Below, in pieces: positions 36,347-45,664 of a stretch of 64,000 bases of DNA. Position numbers and translations under genes: made by a program. The notes beneath the pieces were generated by a model that was given only the letters and a program-made list of their open reading frames with translations, was not told where the DNA came from and made no database searches. This DNA is from an uncultured Bacteroidota bacterium. Lineage in GTDB: Bacteria > Bacteroidota > Bacteroidia > Flavobacteriales > Flavobacteriaceae. The DNA is taken from NCBI GenBank assembly GCA_902609035.1, contig CACLQG010000003.1:1-64000 (forward strand), written 5' to 3'. How positions within the stretch are numbered: position 1 is the first letter of the stretch; each line of letters starts with the position of its first letter.

Positions 36347-39148
36347 ATAAAAAAGCTTGGGTATTTTATAGCATTAATTTGGCTTGGAATTGGAACCACC
36401 TTCGGCCAAGGTGAAATTACCTATGATATTGACGCTATAATTGATTCTTCTGGAAGAATATTAAAGATAAGGCAGGAGATTTTTTTAGAAGCTGATTCGA
36501 TCAAAAATTCGGATACCCTTTATTTAACGGATTGGTCTAATGCATATTCAAGCACAAAAACTCCACTAGCTTATAGGTTAGTAGAAGAATACGACCGTAG
36601 TTTTTATCTTTCTAAAAAATCTAAGCTTGGATACACTTCAATACATTCTATTTTTCTGGATGAACATCAAAGTGAATGGGAGCGAATAGAAGATAAACCA
36701 GATATCATAAGAATAGTAATGGATTCTAGAAATAGGTTAGGTAATAGATTAAGTATTACCATTGAATATGAAGTTATGTTACCAGATGCAAAATTCACTG
36801 GATATGGTCAAAGTGCCAATGGGGATGTACTATTAAGATTTTGGTACATTGCTTTGAGTCCAAGGTTCAATGAGAAATGGGTTAATTACAGTCACCTCAA
36901 TCTTGATGATTTCAGTATTCAAGCAGCGGATTATAATTTTAGGTTAACGGTTCCTCAAGGGGTTAAACCACAGACAAATTTAGATTATGATAAAACGATT
37001 GACAATGTATATTACTTTTCAGGTCAGAAAATTAGAGAATTAATTCTTTTCTATACAAAAAATAAACCCTTTAAATCTTTTAAAATTAATGAACATAGGA
37101 GTATTCTGACTAATATTTTTGATAAGAAGGAAAATAAAGAAGTTAATTATACCATTGTCAAAAGAATTGATGATTTTGTTACCGAAACATTCTTCAACCA
37201 GGGTGAAAATAAATTTTTGGTTCCTTCACTGATTTACAACAAAAATCCTTTTTTCGGTCTCAACGATCTACCTAAATTTTTAGCACCTTTTAATAATTCT
37301 TTTTTGGAGGAAATTAGCTTTTTAAAATCCTTTTTACATTTTTATTTATCAAGTAATCTGTTTATTGATTTGAGAAAAGACCATTGGGTTATTGGTGGGC
37401 TTCAGACTTATTTAATTATTAAGTATATAGAAAGATATTATCCTCAGGAGAAATATCTAGGTCGTGTCAGTAATTTTAAATTAATGAAAGCCTACAACCT
37501 GGCCGATATAAATTTTAATGAAAGCTTTTGGATGTATTATGAGTTCATGGAAAGATCTAACCTACAACAATCTGATCTATTGTCGAAAGAGGAGTTAGTA
37601 AAGTTTAATGAAAAAATAGGTTCTCCCTACCATGTCGGTATTGGATTGAGATATTTAGAAAATTATCTGGGTAAGGAAACTTTAGATAAGGTAATTAAAG
37701 ATTTTTTTAATCAAACAGATGATAAAAGATACAGCTTACTTGATTTGCTTTACAAACACAGTTCAAAAAACATAGATTGGTTTGAAAAGTTTTACCTCAA
37801 GGAACGATTGCCAATTGACATTAAGATAAAAACCTTAAATAAAAGTAAAGATAGTATTCATGTAAATTTAACAAAATATTCAAATAATAAAATTCCCTTT
37901 TTAATTGCCCAAATCAAGGATGAAAAAATTATTAGTCAACAGTGGATTGAAAATATGGATACTGCTTCTACTGTAATTTTAGAAAACTTGAATCCAGACT
38001 ATTTGGCGATAAATCCAGAAATTAGATTACCAGAAACCAATAAAAATAATAATTGGAGATACGTTAAAAATTTTCTAAACATCAAACCATTACATTTTAA
38101 TTTTTTGAGAGATTATGAATCTCCAAAAAGGAATCAAATCTTCTATAACCCTGTTGTTAACTATAATCTTTACGATGGTCTTTCAATAGGATCAAGGTTT
38201 TACGATAAAGGATTACTTACACAAAAGTTTATTTTTGAATTGAACCCACAATATTCATCAATTCAAGATGACTTGGTGGGAAAGATAATGTTCTCCTATC
38301 GTATTAATAACATGGAAAATAGTAATTATACAACCCTACTAAGTTTTTATGGTAGTAGCTATCACTATATGAAAAGTTTAAGGTATCAAGTTATTAATCC
38401 TAAACTAAATTTTTATTTCAGAACGAATAATTTTAGATCGAATAAACTCCATATTTTAGGATTATATTATTATAGTGTTAAAAGAGATAAATATCCTGAT
38501 CCCATTACTAGCCCAAATTACGATTTATTTAATTTGAGATATAAATTTTCCAATCGAGGTGCACTAAAACACATAACATTTGGTACCAATTTTCAATATT
38601 CAAAAAAATTCGGTAAAATTGATTTGACATTAGATTATAGAAAACTTCTGTTTAATGGAAGTCAATTCACTGCAAGATTATTTGCAGGTAAATTTTTATA
38701 CCACAATCAACAACAAACCAAATATTTTGATTTTAACCTAAATCGTCCTCAAGATTACCTCTTTAGATACAATTACTTTGGTCGATCTGAACAAGATGGT
38801 TTTTTTAGTCAACAAATTGTAATGGCTGAAGGAGGGTTTAAGTCAAAACTCCTTCCTACGACTGGGAACGATTATCTGATCACTACCAATCTTACCATAG
38901 GAGTATGGAAATGGATAGAATCTTATATTGATTTTGGGATAATTAAAAATCAAAATAAAAACCCTCATTTTTTATATGCCTCTGGTATTCGGCTGAACAT
39001 ATTGCCTGATTATTTAGAGTTATTTTTTCCTTTTCATAGTATGGATAGTTGGGAGTTTGATGGTAAATCTTATGAAACTAAAATACGTTTTATATTAACT
39101 CTGAACCCAAAACAATTGGGTAATCTTTTTTCTAGAAGATGGTTTTAA
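36347..39148 (+). CDS. M1-peptidase-like exported protein, zinc motif lost, non-ATG start
   Basis: The frame is open from the in-frame TAA at 36320 to 39148, but the first ATG is at 36719, 124 codons into a continuous coding sequence. The natural N-terminus is a signal peptide (KKLGYFIALIWLGIGTTFGQ) preceded by ATC ATA AAA AAG, so ATA at 36347 (or ATC at 36344) stands where ATG is expected; this gives about 933 residues. Residues about 20-300 are beta-rich and a gluzincin-like helical domain follows. Where M1 enzymes have HEXXH and WLNEG, this protein has no HEXXH and reads DHWVIGGLQTYL, so zinc catalysis is unlikely. The C-terminal third is rich in alternating aromatic strands (YNLYDGLSIGSRFYDKG onward) and could be a membrane beta-barrel. 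Function unknown. Confidence 0.75.
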   Translation: MKKLGYFIALIWLGIGTTFGQGEITYDIDAIIDSSGRILKIRQEIFLEADSIKNSDTLYLTDWSNAYSSTKTPLAYRLVEEYDRSFYLSKKSKLGYTSIHSIFLDEHQSEWERIEDKPDIIRIVMDSRNRLGNRLSITIEYEVMLPDAKFTGYGQSANGDVLLRFWYIALSPRFNEKWVNYSHLNLDDFSIQAADYNFRLTVPQGVKPQTNLDYDKTIDNVYYFSGQKIRELILFYTKNKPFKSFKINEHRSILTNIFDKKENKEVNYTIVKRIDDFVTETFFNQGENKFLVPSLIYNKNPFFGLNDLPKFLAPFNNSFLEEISFLKSFLHFYLSSNLFIDLRKDHWVIGGLQTYLIIKYIERYYPQEKYLGRVSNFKLMKAYNLADINFNESFWMYYEFMERSNLQQSDLLSKEELVKFNEKIGSPYHVGIGLRYLENYLGKETLDKVIKDFFNQTDDKRYSLLDLLYKHSSKNIDWFEKFYLKERLPIDIKIKTLNKSKDSIHVNLTKYSNNKIPFLIAQIKDEKIISQQWIENMDTASTVILENLNPDYLAINPEIRLPETNKNNNWRYVKNFLNIKPLHFNFLRDYESPKRNQIFYNPVVNYNLYDGLSIGSRFYDKGLLTQKFIFELNPQYSSIQDDLVGKIMFSYRINNMENSNYTTLLSFYGSSYHYMKSLRYQVINPKLNFYFRTNNFRSNKLHILGLYYYSVKRDKYPDPITSPNYDLFNLRYKFSNRGALKHITFGTNFQYSKKFGKIDLTLDYRKLLFNGSQFTARLFAGKFLYHNQQQTKYFDFNLNRPQDYLFRYNYFGRSEQDGFFSQQIVMAEGGFKSKLLPTTGNDYLITTNLTIGVWKWIESYIDFGIIKNQNKNPHFLYASGIRLNILPDYLELFFPFHSMDSWEFDGKSYETKIRFILTLNPKQLGNLFSRRWF

Positions 39149-39220
39149 AAATTTAACCTTTCTTGATTATAGATATGTTTAGATCTCCCATTTTAAAATT
39201 TTGTAGATTTACAAACCAAA

Positions 39221-41629
39221 ATGAAAATTGAAAGCCAAGAGTATGAAACATCATTGACTTTCGAGGATTATAAAAAACAAATCCTTGAAGACTACAAGAT
39301 AATCTTTACCAGTCGTGAGGCTAGTAAAATGGGACGCAGAGAAGTATTATCTGGAAAAGGTACTTTTGGTATTTTTGGAGACGGTAAAGAGTTACCTCAA
39401 ATTGTTCTAAATCGTTTCTTTAAACCTGGAGACTTTAGATCTGGTTACTACAGAGATCAAACCTTGCTATTTGCCCAAGGCCACCTGAATCCAAAAAAAC
39501 TATTTTCATCCATCTACGCCAATCCAGACATTAAAAAAGAACCTATGTCTGCTGGAAGACAAATGGTAGGACACTTTTCCTCTAAGCTGATCGACGAGAA
39601 TGGAAATTGGTTGGATCAAGTCTTAATGAAAAATCACATCTCGGATGTATCTTCTACAGCTGCTCAAATGCCTCGTTTGGTAGGCTTAGCTCAAGCCTCC
39701 AAAATTTACAGAAATTTGAAGATCAAAGGGGCAGAGAAATTTTCTAACAAAGGAAATGAAATTGCATGGGGTACCATAGGAAATGCAAGTACCAGTGAGG
39801 GTCTTTTTTTTGAAGCCATAAACACTGCTGGCGTTCTTCAGATTCCATTAGTGATGAGTGTTTGGGATGATGGTTATGGGATTTCAGTTGACAACAAACA
39901 ACAAACCACTAAAGAAAGTATCTCTAAAGCATTAGAAGGTCTAGCAAGAGACCAAGAGGAAGGTATCGAAATTTTCACCGTAAAGGGATGGGATTATCCC
40001 GCTTTGATCAAGACCTATTCCTACGCTTCTAAAATAGCTCGTGAAAAACACATACCCGTACTTATCCATGTCACTGAACTCACACAACCTTTGGGTCATT
40101 CAACGTCAGGTTCACATGAAAGATATAAGTCCAAAAAACGACTTTTATGGGAAAAGGAATACGATTGTAACCTTAAGATGAGAGATTGGATACTTTTCAA
40201 TGGGATTTGTGATATTGACACGCTCAATGAAATTGAATCCAAAATCGTTAAAAAAATAAAAGAGGATAAAAGCGAAGCTTGGAAAGAGTACCAAAAACCT
40301 ATTTTCAAAGTTAGAGATGATCTCAATAGTTTTTTGGAGGTTTTAATGGGTCAATCTAATAATGATGTTGAACTCAAAATATTGTATAAAAAGCTTAATG
40401 AAAAAACAGTACTCTTTTACCATGATATAATTGCCACAGCAAGAAAGTCACTTCCTCTTCTGATCAAAAATGATATACAGAATACAGAGTCTTTTAAATA
40501 TTGGTTAAATAAGACTAAAAAGTTACTTCAAGAAAAGTATTCCTCTCATCTATATACTAAGGGTATAAATTCCACAAATCGAGTGAAATTTGTGCCACCA
40601 AAATACGAATCCGACGCCCCTATGGTGGATGGTAGGATTATTTTGAGGGATAATTTCGATGAATTGCTTAAAAAGGACGATCGTATAATAATTTTTGGCG
40701 AGGACTGTGGCAAGATTGGAGGGGTCAATCAAGGTTTAGAGGGCTTACAAAAAAAATATGGAGCTATAAGAGTAGCCGATGCAGGAATAAGAGAAGCCAC
40801 GATCGTGGGTCAAGGCATAGGTATGTCCATCCGAGGTCTTAAACCTATTGCAGAAATACAATACTTGGATTATATACTTTACTGTATTCAAATTTTAAGT
40901 GATGATTTAGCTACGCTCAGTTACAGGACCAAAGGGAGGCAATTGGCTCCATTGATTATAAGAACTAGAGGTCATCGTCTAGAGGGTATTTGGCATTCAG
41001 GATCCCCAATGGGAGGTTTAATAAATCTTACTAGAGGGGTATATCTTTTGGTACCAAGAAACATGACTCAGGCGGCAGGGTTTTACAATACATTAATCCA
41101 ATCCAATCAACCTGCAATTGTAATTGAATCCCTTAATGGCTATCGTATTAAAGAAAAATCCCCCTCAAATCTTGGGGAATACTCCCTCCCCATTGGAAAA
41201 ATTGAAGTTTTGAAAACTGGAACTGATATTACTCTTATCTCCTATGGTTCTACATTGAGGATTGTTCACGAAGTGGCTATTAAACTAGTAGAATATGATA
41301 TTAGTGCAGAGGTTATAGATATACAAACACTTATTCCTTTTGATGAAGAAATGGAAATAAGACAAAGTATAGCTAAAACCAACCGAGTACTTATTATTGA
41401 TGAAGACATGCCAGGCGGTGCATCGGCATATATTCTTCAACAACTTCTAGATGAACAAGATGTGTATCCTCTTTTGGATAGTCAACCAAAATTACTTACT
41501 GCTCAAGAACACCGAACTGCCTATGCAGAGGATGGTGACTATTTTTCAAAACCCTCATCAGATGATATTTTCGAATGTGTCTATGAAATTTTGAATGATA
41601 ATGACCCTAGTAAATACCCCCCGCTGTAA
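39221..41629 (+). CDS. 2-oxoacid dehydrogenase E1, fused alpha and beta subunits
   Basis: Thiamine diphosphate enzyme of a branched-chain or pyruvate-type dehydrogenase complex. The 802 residues join an alpha-like half (about 1-400) and a beta-like half (about 455-802). The alpha part has HISDVSSTAAQMP and the TPP segment GTIGNASTSEG ... VWDDGYGISV, in which the usual GDG reads GNA, a form common in this fused Bacteroidota family. The beta part has IIFGEDCGKIGG, GIGMSIRGLKPIAEIQYLDY and the C-terminal transketolase domain (LISYGSTLRIVHE, DIQTLIPFDEE). No E2 or E3 gene adjoins. The substrate is most likely branched-chain 2-oxoacids, but this is not certain. Confidence 0.9.
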   Translation: MKIESQEYETSLTFEDYKKQILEDYKIIFTSREASKMGRREVLSGKGTFGIFGDGKELPQIVLNRFFKPGDFRSGYYRDQTLLFAQGHLNPKKLFSSIYANPDIKKEPMSAGRQMVGHFSSKLIDENGNWLDQVLMKNHISDVSSTAAQMPRLVGLAQASKIYRNLKIKGAEKFSNKGNEIAWGTIGNASTSEGLFFEAINTAGVLQIPLVMSVWDDGYGISVDNKQQTTKESISKALEGLARDQEEGIEIFTVKGWDYPALIKTYSYASKIAREKHIPVLIHVTELTQPLGHSTSGSHERYKSKKRLLWEKEYDCNLKMRDWILFNGICDIDTLNEIESKIVKKIKEDKSEAWKEYQKPIFKVRDDLNSFLEVLMGQSNNDVELKILYKKLNEKTVLFYHDIIATARKSLPLLIKNDIQNTESFKYWLNKTKKLLQEKYSSHLYTKGINSTNRVKFVPPKYESDAPMVDGRIILRDNFDELLKKDDRIIIFGEDCGKIGGVNQGLEGLQKKYGAIRVADAGIREATIVGQGIGMSIRGLKPIAEIQYLDYILYCIQILSDDLATLSYRTKGRQLAPLIIRTRGHRLEGIWHSGSPMGGLINLTRGVYLLVPRNMTQAAGFYNTLIQSNQPAIVIESLNGYRIKEKSPSNLGEYSLPIGKIEVLKTGTDITLISYGSTLRIVHEVAIKLVEYDISAEVIDIQTLIPFDEEMEIRQSIAKTNRVLIIDEDMPGGASAYILQQLLDEQDVYPLLDSQPKLLTAQEHRTAYAEDGDYFSKPSSDDIFECVYEILNDNDPSKYPPL

Positions 41630-41631
41630 TT

Positions 41632-42633
41632 TTACACTGCAAATACCTTTACAATTAAATCTTGAAGTATATCATATTGTGCTGAATACTTTACTCCTAC
41701 TCCTTTGCTCTTAAGATCAGCTTCTAAAGTGAATGATATAGCTTTACTAGCCTGTTTGAGACTGAACTTTTTACATGCCTTCTCATAATCATTAACAAAA
41801 TAGGGATTCACCCCAAGCAATGAAGCGGCTTTTGATTTATCTTCCAAGCAGTGATACAATAGTAACCGTCTGAAAAAATTGTAAAACCCTGAAATAGTCA
41901 ATATTAATGGATGATTTTTTGGATTTTCGGACATGTACTTAACTATTTTGGAACATTGATAAAAATCACGTCTAGCTACAGCTTTGTAAAGTTCAAAATT
42001 ATTGTAGTCCTTACTGAAACCAATATATTGCTCTATGAGCTCAGGTGTAATTTGAGAACCCTTTTCCAGAACAATTTTCAATTTATCAATTTCCTTTTCG
42101 ATTTTGTTCAAATCCGTACCTAGGGCCTCTAATAAAATTTGTAGAGAATTGGAATCAATAATAAAGTGGGCCGATTTTAATCGCTGTGATATCCAATGAC
42201 TTAATTGATTATCGTACAATTTTTTTGTATTCAAAACCGCACCTACTTTTTGGGCTGCCTTGTAAAGTTTTTTTCTTTTGTCAAAGTGTTTATACTTATA
42301 ACAAAAAACAATAATGGTTTGAAATTGAGGTTGGGATAGGTAATCAGCAATAAAATCGGTGGATTTATCCAAGTGCTGGGCCTCTCTGACCACTACAAGA
42401 TGATGCGAAGCTAAAAGCGGAAATCGTTTAGCTGATTCAATAATTTGACTTTGCTCTACCTCTCCACCATAAAATAAAGAATAATCAAAAGAACGGGAGG
42501 ATTCATCAGTTAATTTTTTCGTTAGAAAGAACTCAATACGATCTATGAAATAGGGTTCAGTTCCAGAGAGAAGATAAAATGGTTTATATTCCCCTTTTTC
42601 AATTGAGGACATTAACTGATTAAATTCCTGCAT
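41632..42633 (-). CDS. holA: DNA polymerase III, delta subunit
   Basis: Clamp-loader subunit that opens the beta clamp. The 333 residues have the HolA layout: N-terminal Rossmann-like AAA+ domain without a working Walker A (YKPFYLLSGTEPYFIDRIE, 15-33; DYSLFYGGEV), a middle helical lid, and a C-terminal collar (LILTISGFYNFFRRLLLYH, near 242-260). Its stop is 2 bp from the convergent E1 stop, and it is divergent from the HsdR-N gene. Confidence 0.9.
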   Translation of the reverse strand: MQEFNQLMSSIEKGEYKPFYLLSGTEPYFIDRIEFFLTKKLTDESSRSFDYSLFYGGEVEQSQIIESAKRFPLLASHHLVVVREAQHLDKSTDFIADYLSQPQFQTIIVFCYKYKHFDKRKKLYKAAQKVGAVLNTKKLYDNQLSHWISQRLKSAHFIIDSNSLQILLEALGTDLNKIEKEIDKLKIVLEKGSQITPELIEQYIGFSKDYNNFELYKAVARRDFYQCSKIVKYMSENPKNHPLILTISGFYNFFRRLLLYHCLEDKSKAASLLGVNPYFVNDYEKACKKFSLKQASKAISFTLEADLKSKGVGVKYSAQYDILQDLIVKVFAV

Positions 42634-42661
42634 CCTAAAAAATTATATGCAATTTTGCAAT

Positions 42662-43114
42662 ATGGATAATCTCAATTTTCCCAAATTCGAATTCTCTACC
42701 AAAATTAAGGAAAATAAATCCTACATTTTTGACCCTGTCAGAAAAAAATGGTTGGTTTTGACATCAGAGGAATGGGTTCGCCAACATTGTATTCAATACT
42801 TTATAAAAACTAAAAATGTTCCTTTAGGCCTCATTCAAGTAGAAAAGAAGTTAAGTGTCAATCTGAATCCAAAAAGGTATGATATAGTGGTGTATAATAG
42901 AAATAAAACAATTGCTGTACTTGTTGAATGTAAGGCTCCTTCTATCCAACTTAACCAAAAAACATTTGATCAAATAGCTCGTTACAACTCAGTCCTAAAA
43001 AGTGAATATTTAATGTTAACTAATGGTTTAAATCACTTTTTTTGTCAAATGGATTACAAAAAAGGAAAATATGTATTTTTACCTGACTTACCAGTTAATA
43101 AATTAAGTAAATGA
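42662..43114 (+). CDS. Type I restriction HsdR N-terminal-like (HSDR_N) protein
   Basis: A short 150-residue protein with the PD-(D/E)XK nuclease fold of the HsdR N-terminal domain: KRYDIVVYNRNKTIAVLVEC (about 75-94) with the D and the E-x-K (VECKAP) of the catalytic core, preceded by EEWVRQHCIQYFI. No helicase part and no methylase or specificity genes are near, so it is not a type I system; stand-alone copies next to holA are seen in many Bacteroidota and their role is unknown. I use the ATG at 42662, since the one at 42647 lies in a likely promoter. It overlaps the glycosyltransferase by 4 bp. Confidence 0.82.
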   Translation: MDNLNFPKFEFSTKIKENKSYIFDPVRKKWLVLTSEEWVRQHCIQYFIKTKNVPLGLIQVEKKLSVNLNPKRYDIVVYNRNKTIAVLVECKAPSIQLNQKTFDQIARYNSVLKSEYLMLTNGLNHFFCQMDYKKGKYVFLPDLPVNKLSK

Positions 43115-44094
43115 TATCCATTGCTATTGTCATATTGAACTGGAATGGAGAAAAGTTACTAAGGCGTTTTCTTAAAGTCTTAGAAGATAACAGCAAAGAA
43201 GCATCCATTTATTTAATTGACAATGCTTCAACGGATGGTTCTATTGTATACATTGAAAACAATCACCCTAATGTGAACCTTATCAAATTAGACAATAATT
43301 ATGGATATGCAGGTGGCTATAATAGAGGGCTTGTATCTGTCAAAGAAGAACTAGTTTGTTTATTAAATAACGATGTACTTGTTAAATCAGAATGGTTGAC
43401 TCCTATAAAAGATCATTTTGAAAATCATCCCCAAACCGCTATTGCACAACCCCATATTATGGATTTAAATCAACCACATCAATTTGAGTATGCTGGTGCT
43501 GCGGGGGGATTTATAGATCGCTTGGGTTATCCCTATTGTCGGGGAAGAGTTTTTGGATCTTTGGAGGTTGATTATGGACAATATGACAAAAACGAAAAAA
43601 TATTTTGGGCGAGTGGAGCGTGTTTTTTTGTACGTAAGAAAGTTTTTGATTCACTAAATGGATTTGACGAAGACTTTTTTGCACATATGGAAGAAATAGA
43701 TTTTTGTTGGAGAGCTTTTAATCAAAATTTCGATGTTTATTCGTTATACAGGTCAAAAGTCTATCATCTTGGTGGTGGAACATTAAAACCATCCGCAAGA
43801 AAAACATATCTTAATTTTAGGAATTCTTTATTCCTATTACTCAAAAATTTACCTGAAAAAAAATTAATCAGGATATTTGAACGCATGATTTGGGATGGAT
43901 TAGCATTTTTGTATTTTATTGTTAGGTTTGATTTTTCAAATGCTTATTCTGTATTAAAATCACATTTTTCTTTTTATTCAAGCTTAATAAAAATCATTAG
44001 TAAACATCAGGCGAATAAAGGAATTTTTAATTATTACACGGAATCCTTTTTACCATTCAGTTATTTTTTCTTAAAAAAAAAGAAATTTTTTTAA
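43111..44094 (+). CDS. Family 2 glycosyltransferase
   Basis: A 327-residue GT-A enzyme, rhamnosyltransferase-like. Seen: N-terminal IAIVILNWNGEKLL (4-17), nucleotide-binding LIDNASTDGS (35-44), the DXD-equivalent LLNNDV (84-89), and the acceptor-site segment GFDEDFFAHMEEIDFCWRAF (about 189-208), with ED-type catalytic acid. The C-terminal 80 residues carry one hydrophobic stretch (FLYFIVRF) that may sit at the membrane. The donor and acceptor are unknown. It overlaps the HsdR-N gene (ATGA), so both are probably translated together. Confidence 0.9.
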   Translation: MISIAIVILNWNGEKLLRRFLKVLEDNSKEASIYLIDNASTDGSIVYIENNHPNVNLIKLDNNYGYAGGYNRGLVSVKEELVCLLNNDVLVKSEWLTPIKDHFENHPQTAIAQPHIMDLNQPHQFEYAGAAGGFIDRLGYPYCRGRVFGSLEVDYGQYDKNEKIFWASGACFFVRKKVFDSLNGFDEDFFAHMEEIDFCWRAFNQNFDVYSLYRSKVYHLGGGTLKPSARKTYLNFRNSLFLLLKNLPEKKLIRIFERMIWDGLAFLYFIVRFDFSNAYSVLKSHFSFYSSLIKIISKHQANKGIFNYYTESFLPFSYFFLKKKKFF

Positions 44095-44161
44095 GCTTAC
44101 ATGTTTTTTTGGGTTTTTATCTTATTTTTACTGGAAAAATTATCAACAAATTAATAATAAA

Positions 44162-45007
44162 ATGAAAAAACATTTTGCAATAGCAGCATTGGCTGCTGCA
44201 TTTCTAGTGTCATGTGTTTCTCAAAAGAAATACGCTGAACTGGATACTCTTCAACAAAATACAAAAGGATTATTGGATACTGCCACTGTAAAACTGAATA
44301 CTTGTAATGAAGAAAAAGAAGCTGCTGAAGCTCGATTAGCTTCTTTGCAAGAGAGAGTTAATTTCCTTCAGGCCAACAATCAAGACCTTATCAACAACAT
44401 TGGTAACCTTACTACACTTTCCCAAAAAGGAGCCGAAAATCTTGAAATGTCATTAGAGAGTATGAAAGAAAAAGATATTAGAATTCAAACTATGCAAGAT
44501 GCCGTTACCAAAAAAGATTCAGTTACTCTTGCTTTAGTTACCAGCCTCAAAGGAGTTTTAGGAAATATGAGTGATGATGATATTGAAATCAATGTTGAAA
44601 AAGGAGTCGTTTATGTGTCTATTTCTGACAAGCTTTTGTTTAGAAGTGGAAGTTTTACAGTTACCAAAAAAGCAAAAGAGGTACTTGGGAAAGTTGCTAA
44701 AGTTGTAAATGACAAATCAGATATTGAATTTATGGTTGAAGGTCACACAGACAACCTTCCAATTAAAATTGATGGTATTGAAGACAATTGGGATCTGAGT
44801 GTTAAACGCGCTACATCTGTTGTTAGGATATTACAAAATGATTACAATGTAAGTCCGGAAAGAATGACAGCTGCTGGACGTAGCTATTATATTCCCCTTA
44901 TGGACAATGACAACGCATCTAATAGAGCTAGAAATAGAAGAACACGTATTGTAGTTTTACCAAAATTAGATCAGTTTTACGATCTGATTCAGCAAGGTAT
45001 GAACTAA
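44162..45007 (+). CDS. OmpA-family lipoprotein
   Basis: Outer-membrane-anchored, peptidoglycan-binding protein. MKKHFAIAALAAAFLVSC is a lipoprotein signal with C18. Residues about 20-130 form a coiled-coil stalk (heptad-like EEKEAAEARLASLQERVNF). The OmpA C-terminal domain (about 150-275) has EFMVEGHTDNLPIK, NWDLSVKRATSVVRIL and NRARNRRTRIVV, the peptidoglycan-binding pattern. At 281 residues, this is a common Bacteroidota type. It is monocistronic, with an AT-rich upstream region. Confidence 0.93.
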   Translation: MKKHFAIAALAAAFLVSCVSQKKYAELDTLQQNTKGLLDTATVKLNTCNEEKEAAEARLASLQERVNFLQANNQDLINNIGNLTTLSQKGAENLEMSLESMKEKDIRIQTMQDAVTKKDSVTLALVTSLKGVLGNMSDDDIEINVEKGVVYVSISDKLLFRSGSFTVTKKAKEVLGKVAKVVNDKSDIEFMVEGHTDNLPIKIDGIEDNWDLSVKRATSVVRILQNDYNVSPERMTAAGRSYYIPLMDNDNASNRARNRRTRIVVLPKLDQFYDLIQQGMN

Positions 45008-45013
45008 TAATTT

Positions 45014-45047
45014 AAAAAAACATTTTTTTATTTCAGGATGTTTTTTT
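45014..45047. terminator. Weak AT stem between convergent ompA-like and tsaC genes
   Basis: AAAAAACAT (45015-45023) pairs with ATGTTTTTT (45038-45046), and T tracts flank both sides. It may end transcription from both directions, but the stem is nearly all A-T. Confidence 0.3.
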
Positions 45048-45664
45048 TACAACAAATCCAAACTTCCTTTACCAACCCTGATAACTTTTGGCGTAGAATC
45101 ACATAAATCTATTACTGTAGATGGTATGTTACCGCCATAACCGTCTTTAAGCATCAAATCTATCTTACTTTCCCAGGATTCAAAAATAAATGAGGGGTCG
45201 GTATTGTAATCCAGTATTTCGTCTTGATGGTGTAATGAAGTAGTGATTAGGGGCACCTTGAGAAAACTCATCAACGATTCTAGTATGGGGTGATTAGCCA
45301 TCCTTATGCCCAAGGACCTTCTCTTTTCAAATGGCTTTTGCAATTTTAAGCAAGGAAGGATAAAGGTATAAGGGCCAGGTAAACAGCGTTTAAGAAGTTT
45401 AAAGGTAGTATTATCTAGAGGTCTTATATATTTTGATAAATCATTAAAATCCTTTATCAAAAAACTAAATGGAGCCTTATCCAATTTTATATTTGTTAAA
45501 ATAGCCAGACGTTGTAGGGCTTTTTTATTATTACTCAAACACCCTAGGGCATAAACTGTATCTGTTGGATAAATAATCAATCCACCATCCTCAAGAATTT
45601 CAGCAGCTTTTTTTAGTAATCTAAAGTTGGGATTAGAATTATAAAATTCAAAAAGTTTAGACAT
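45047..45664 (-). CDS. tsaC: Threonylcarbamoyl-AMP synthase
   Basis: Makes threonylcarbamoyl-AMP for the t6A37 modification of ANN-decoding tRNAs. The 205 residues contain LEDGGLIIYPTDTVYALGC (about 24-42), KDFNDLSKYI, PGPYTFILPC and RRSLGIRMANHP, the Sua5/YciO/YrdC set; the short form lacks the extra Sua5 domain. Several paralogues of this family exist in Bacteroidota, so it could be the YciO type. It overlaps the helicase gene by one base. Confidence 0.85.
   Translation of the reverse strand: MSKLFEFYNSNPNFRLLKKAAEILEDGGLIIYPTDTVYALGCLSNNKKALQRLAILTNIKLDKAPFSFLIKDFNDLSKYIRPLDNTTFKLLKRCLPGPYTFILPCLKLQKPFEKRRSLGIRMANHPILESLMSFLKVPLITTSLHHQDEILDYNTDPSFIFESWESKIDLMLKDGYGGNIPSTVIDLCDSTPKVIRVGKGSLDLL

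Noticed and set aside
36719..39148. ATG at 36719 as the true start of the M1-like gene
   Set aside because: The preceding 124 codons are open, coding-like and begin with a signal peptide, so this Met is internal.
42653..43114. A type I restriction system suggested by the HsdR-N gene
   Set aside because: No helicase domain, no hsdM or hsdS; the neighbours are holA and a glycosyltransferase.
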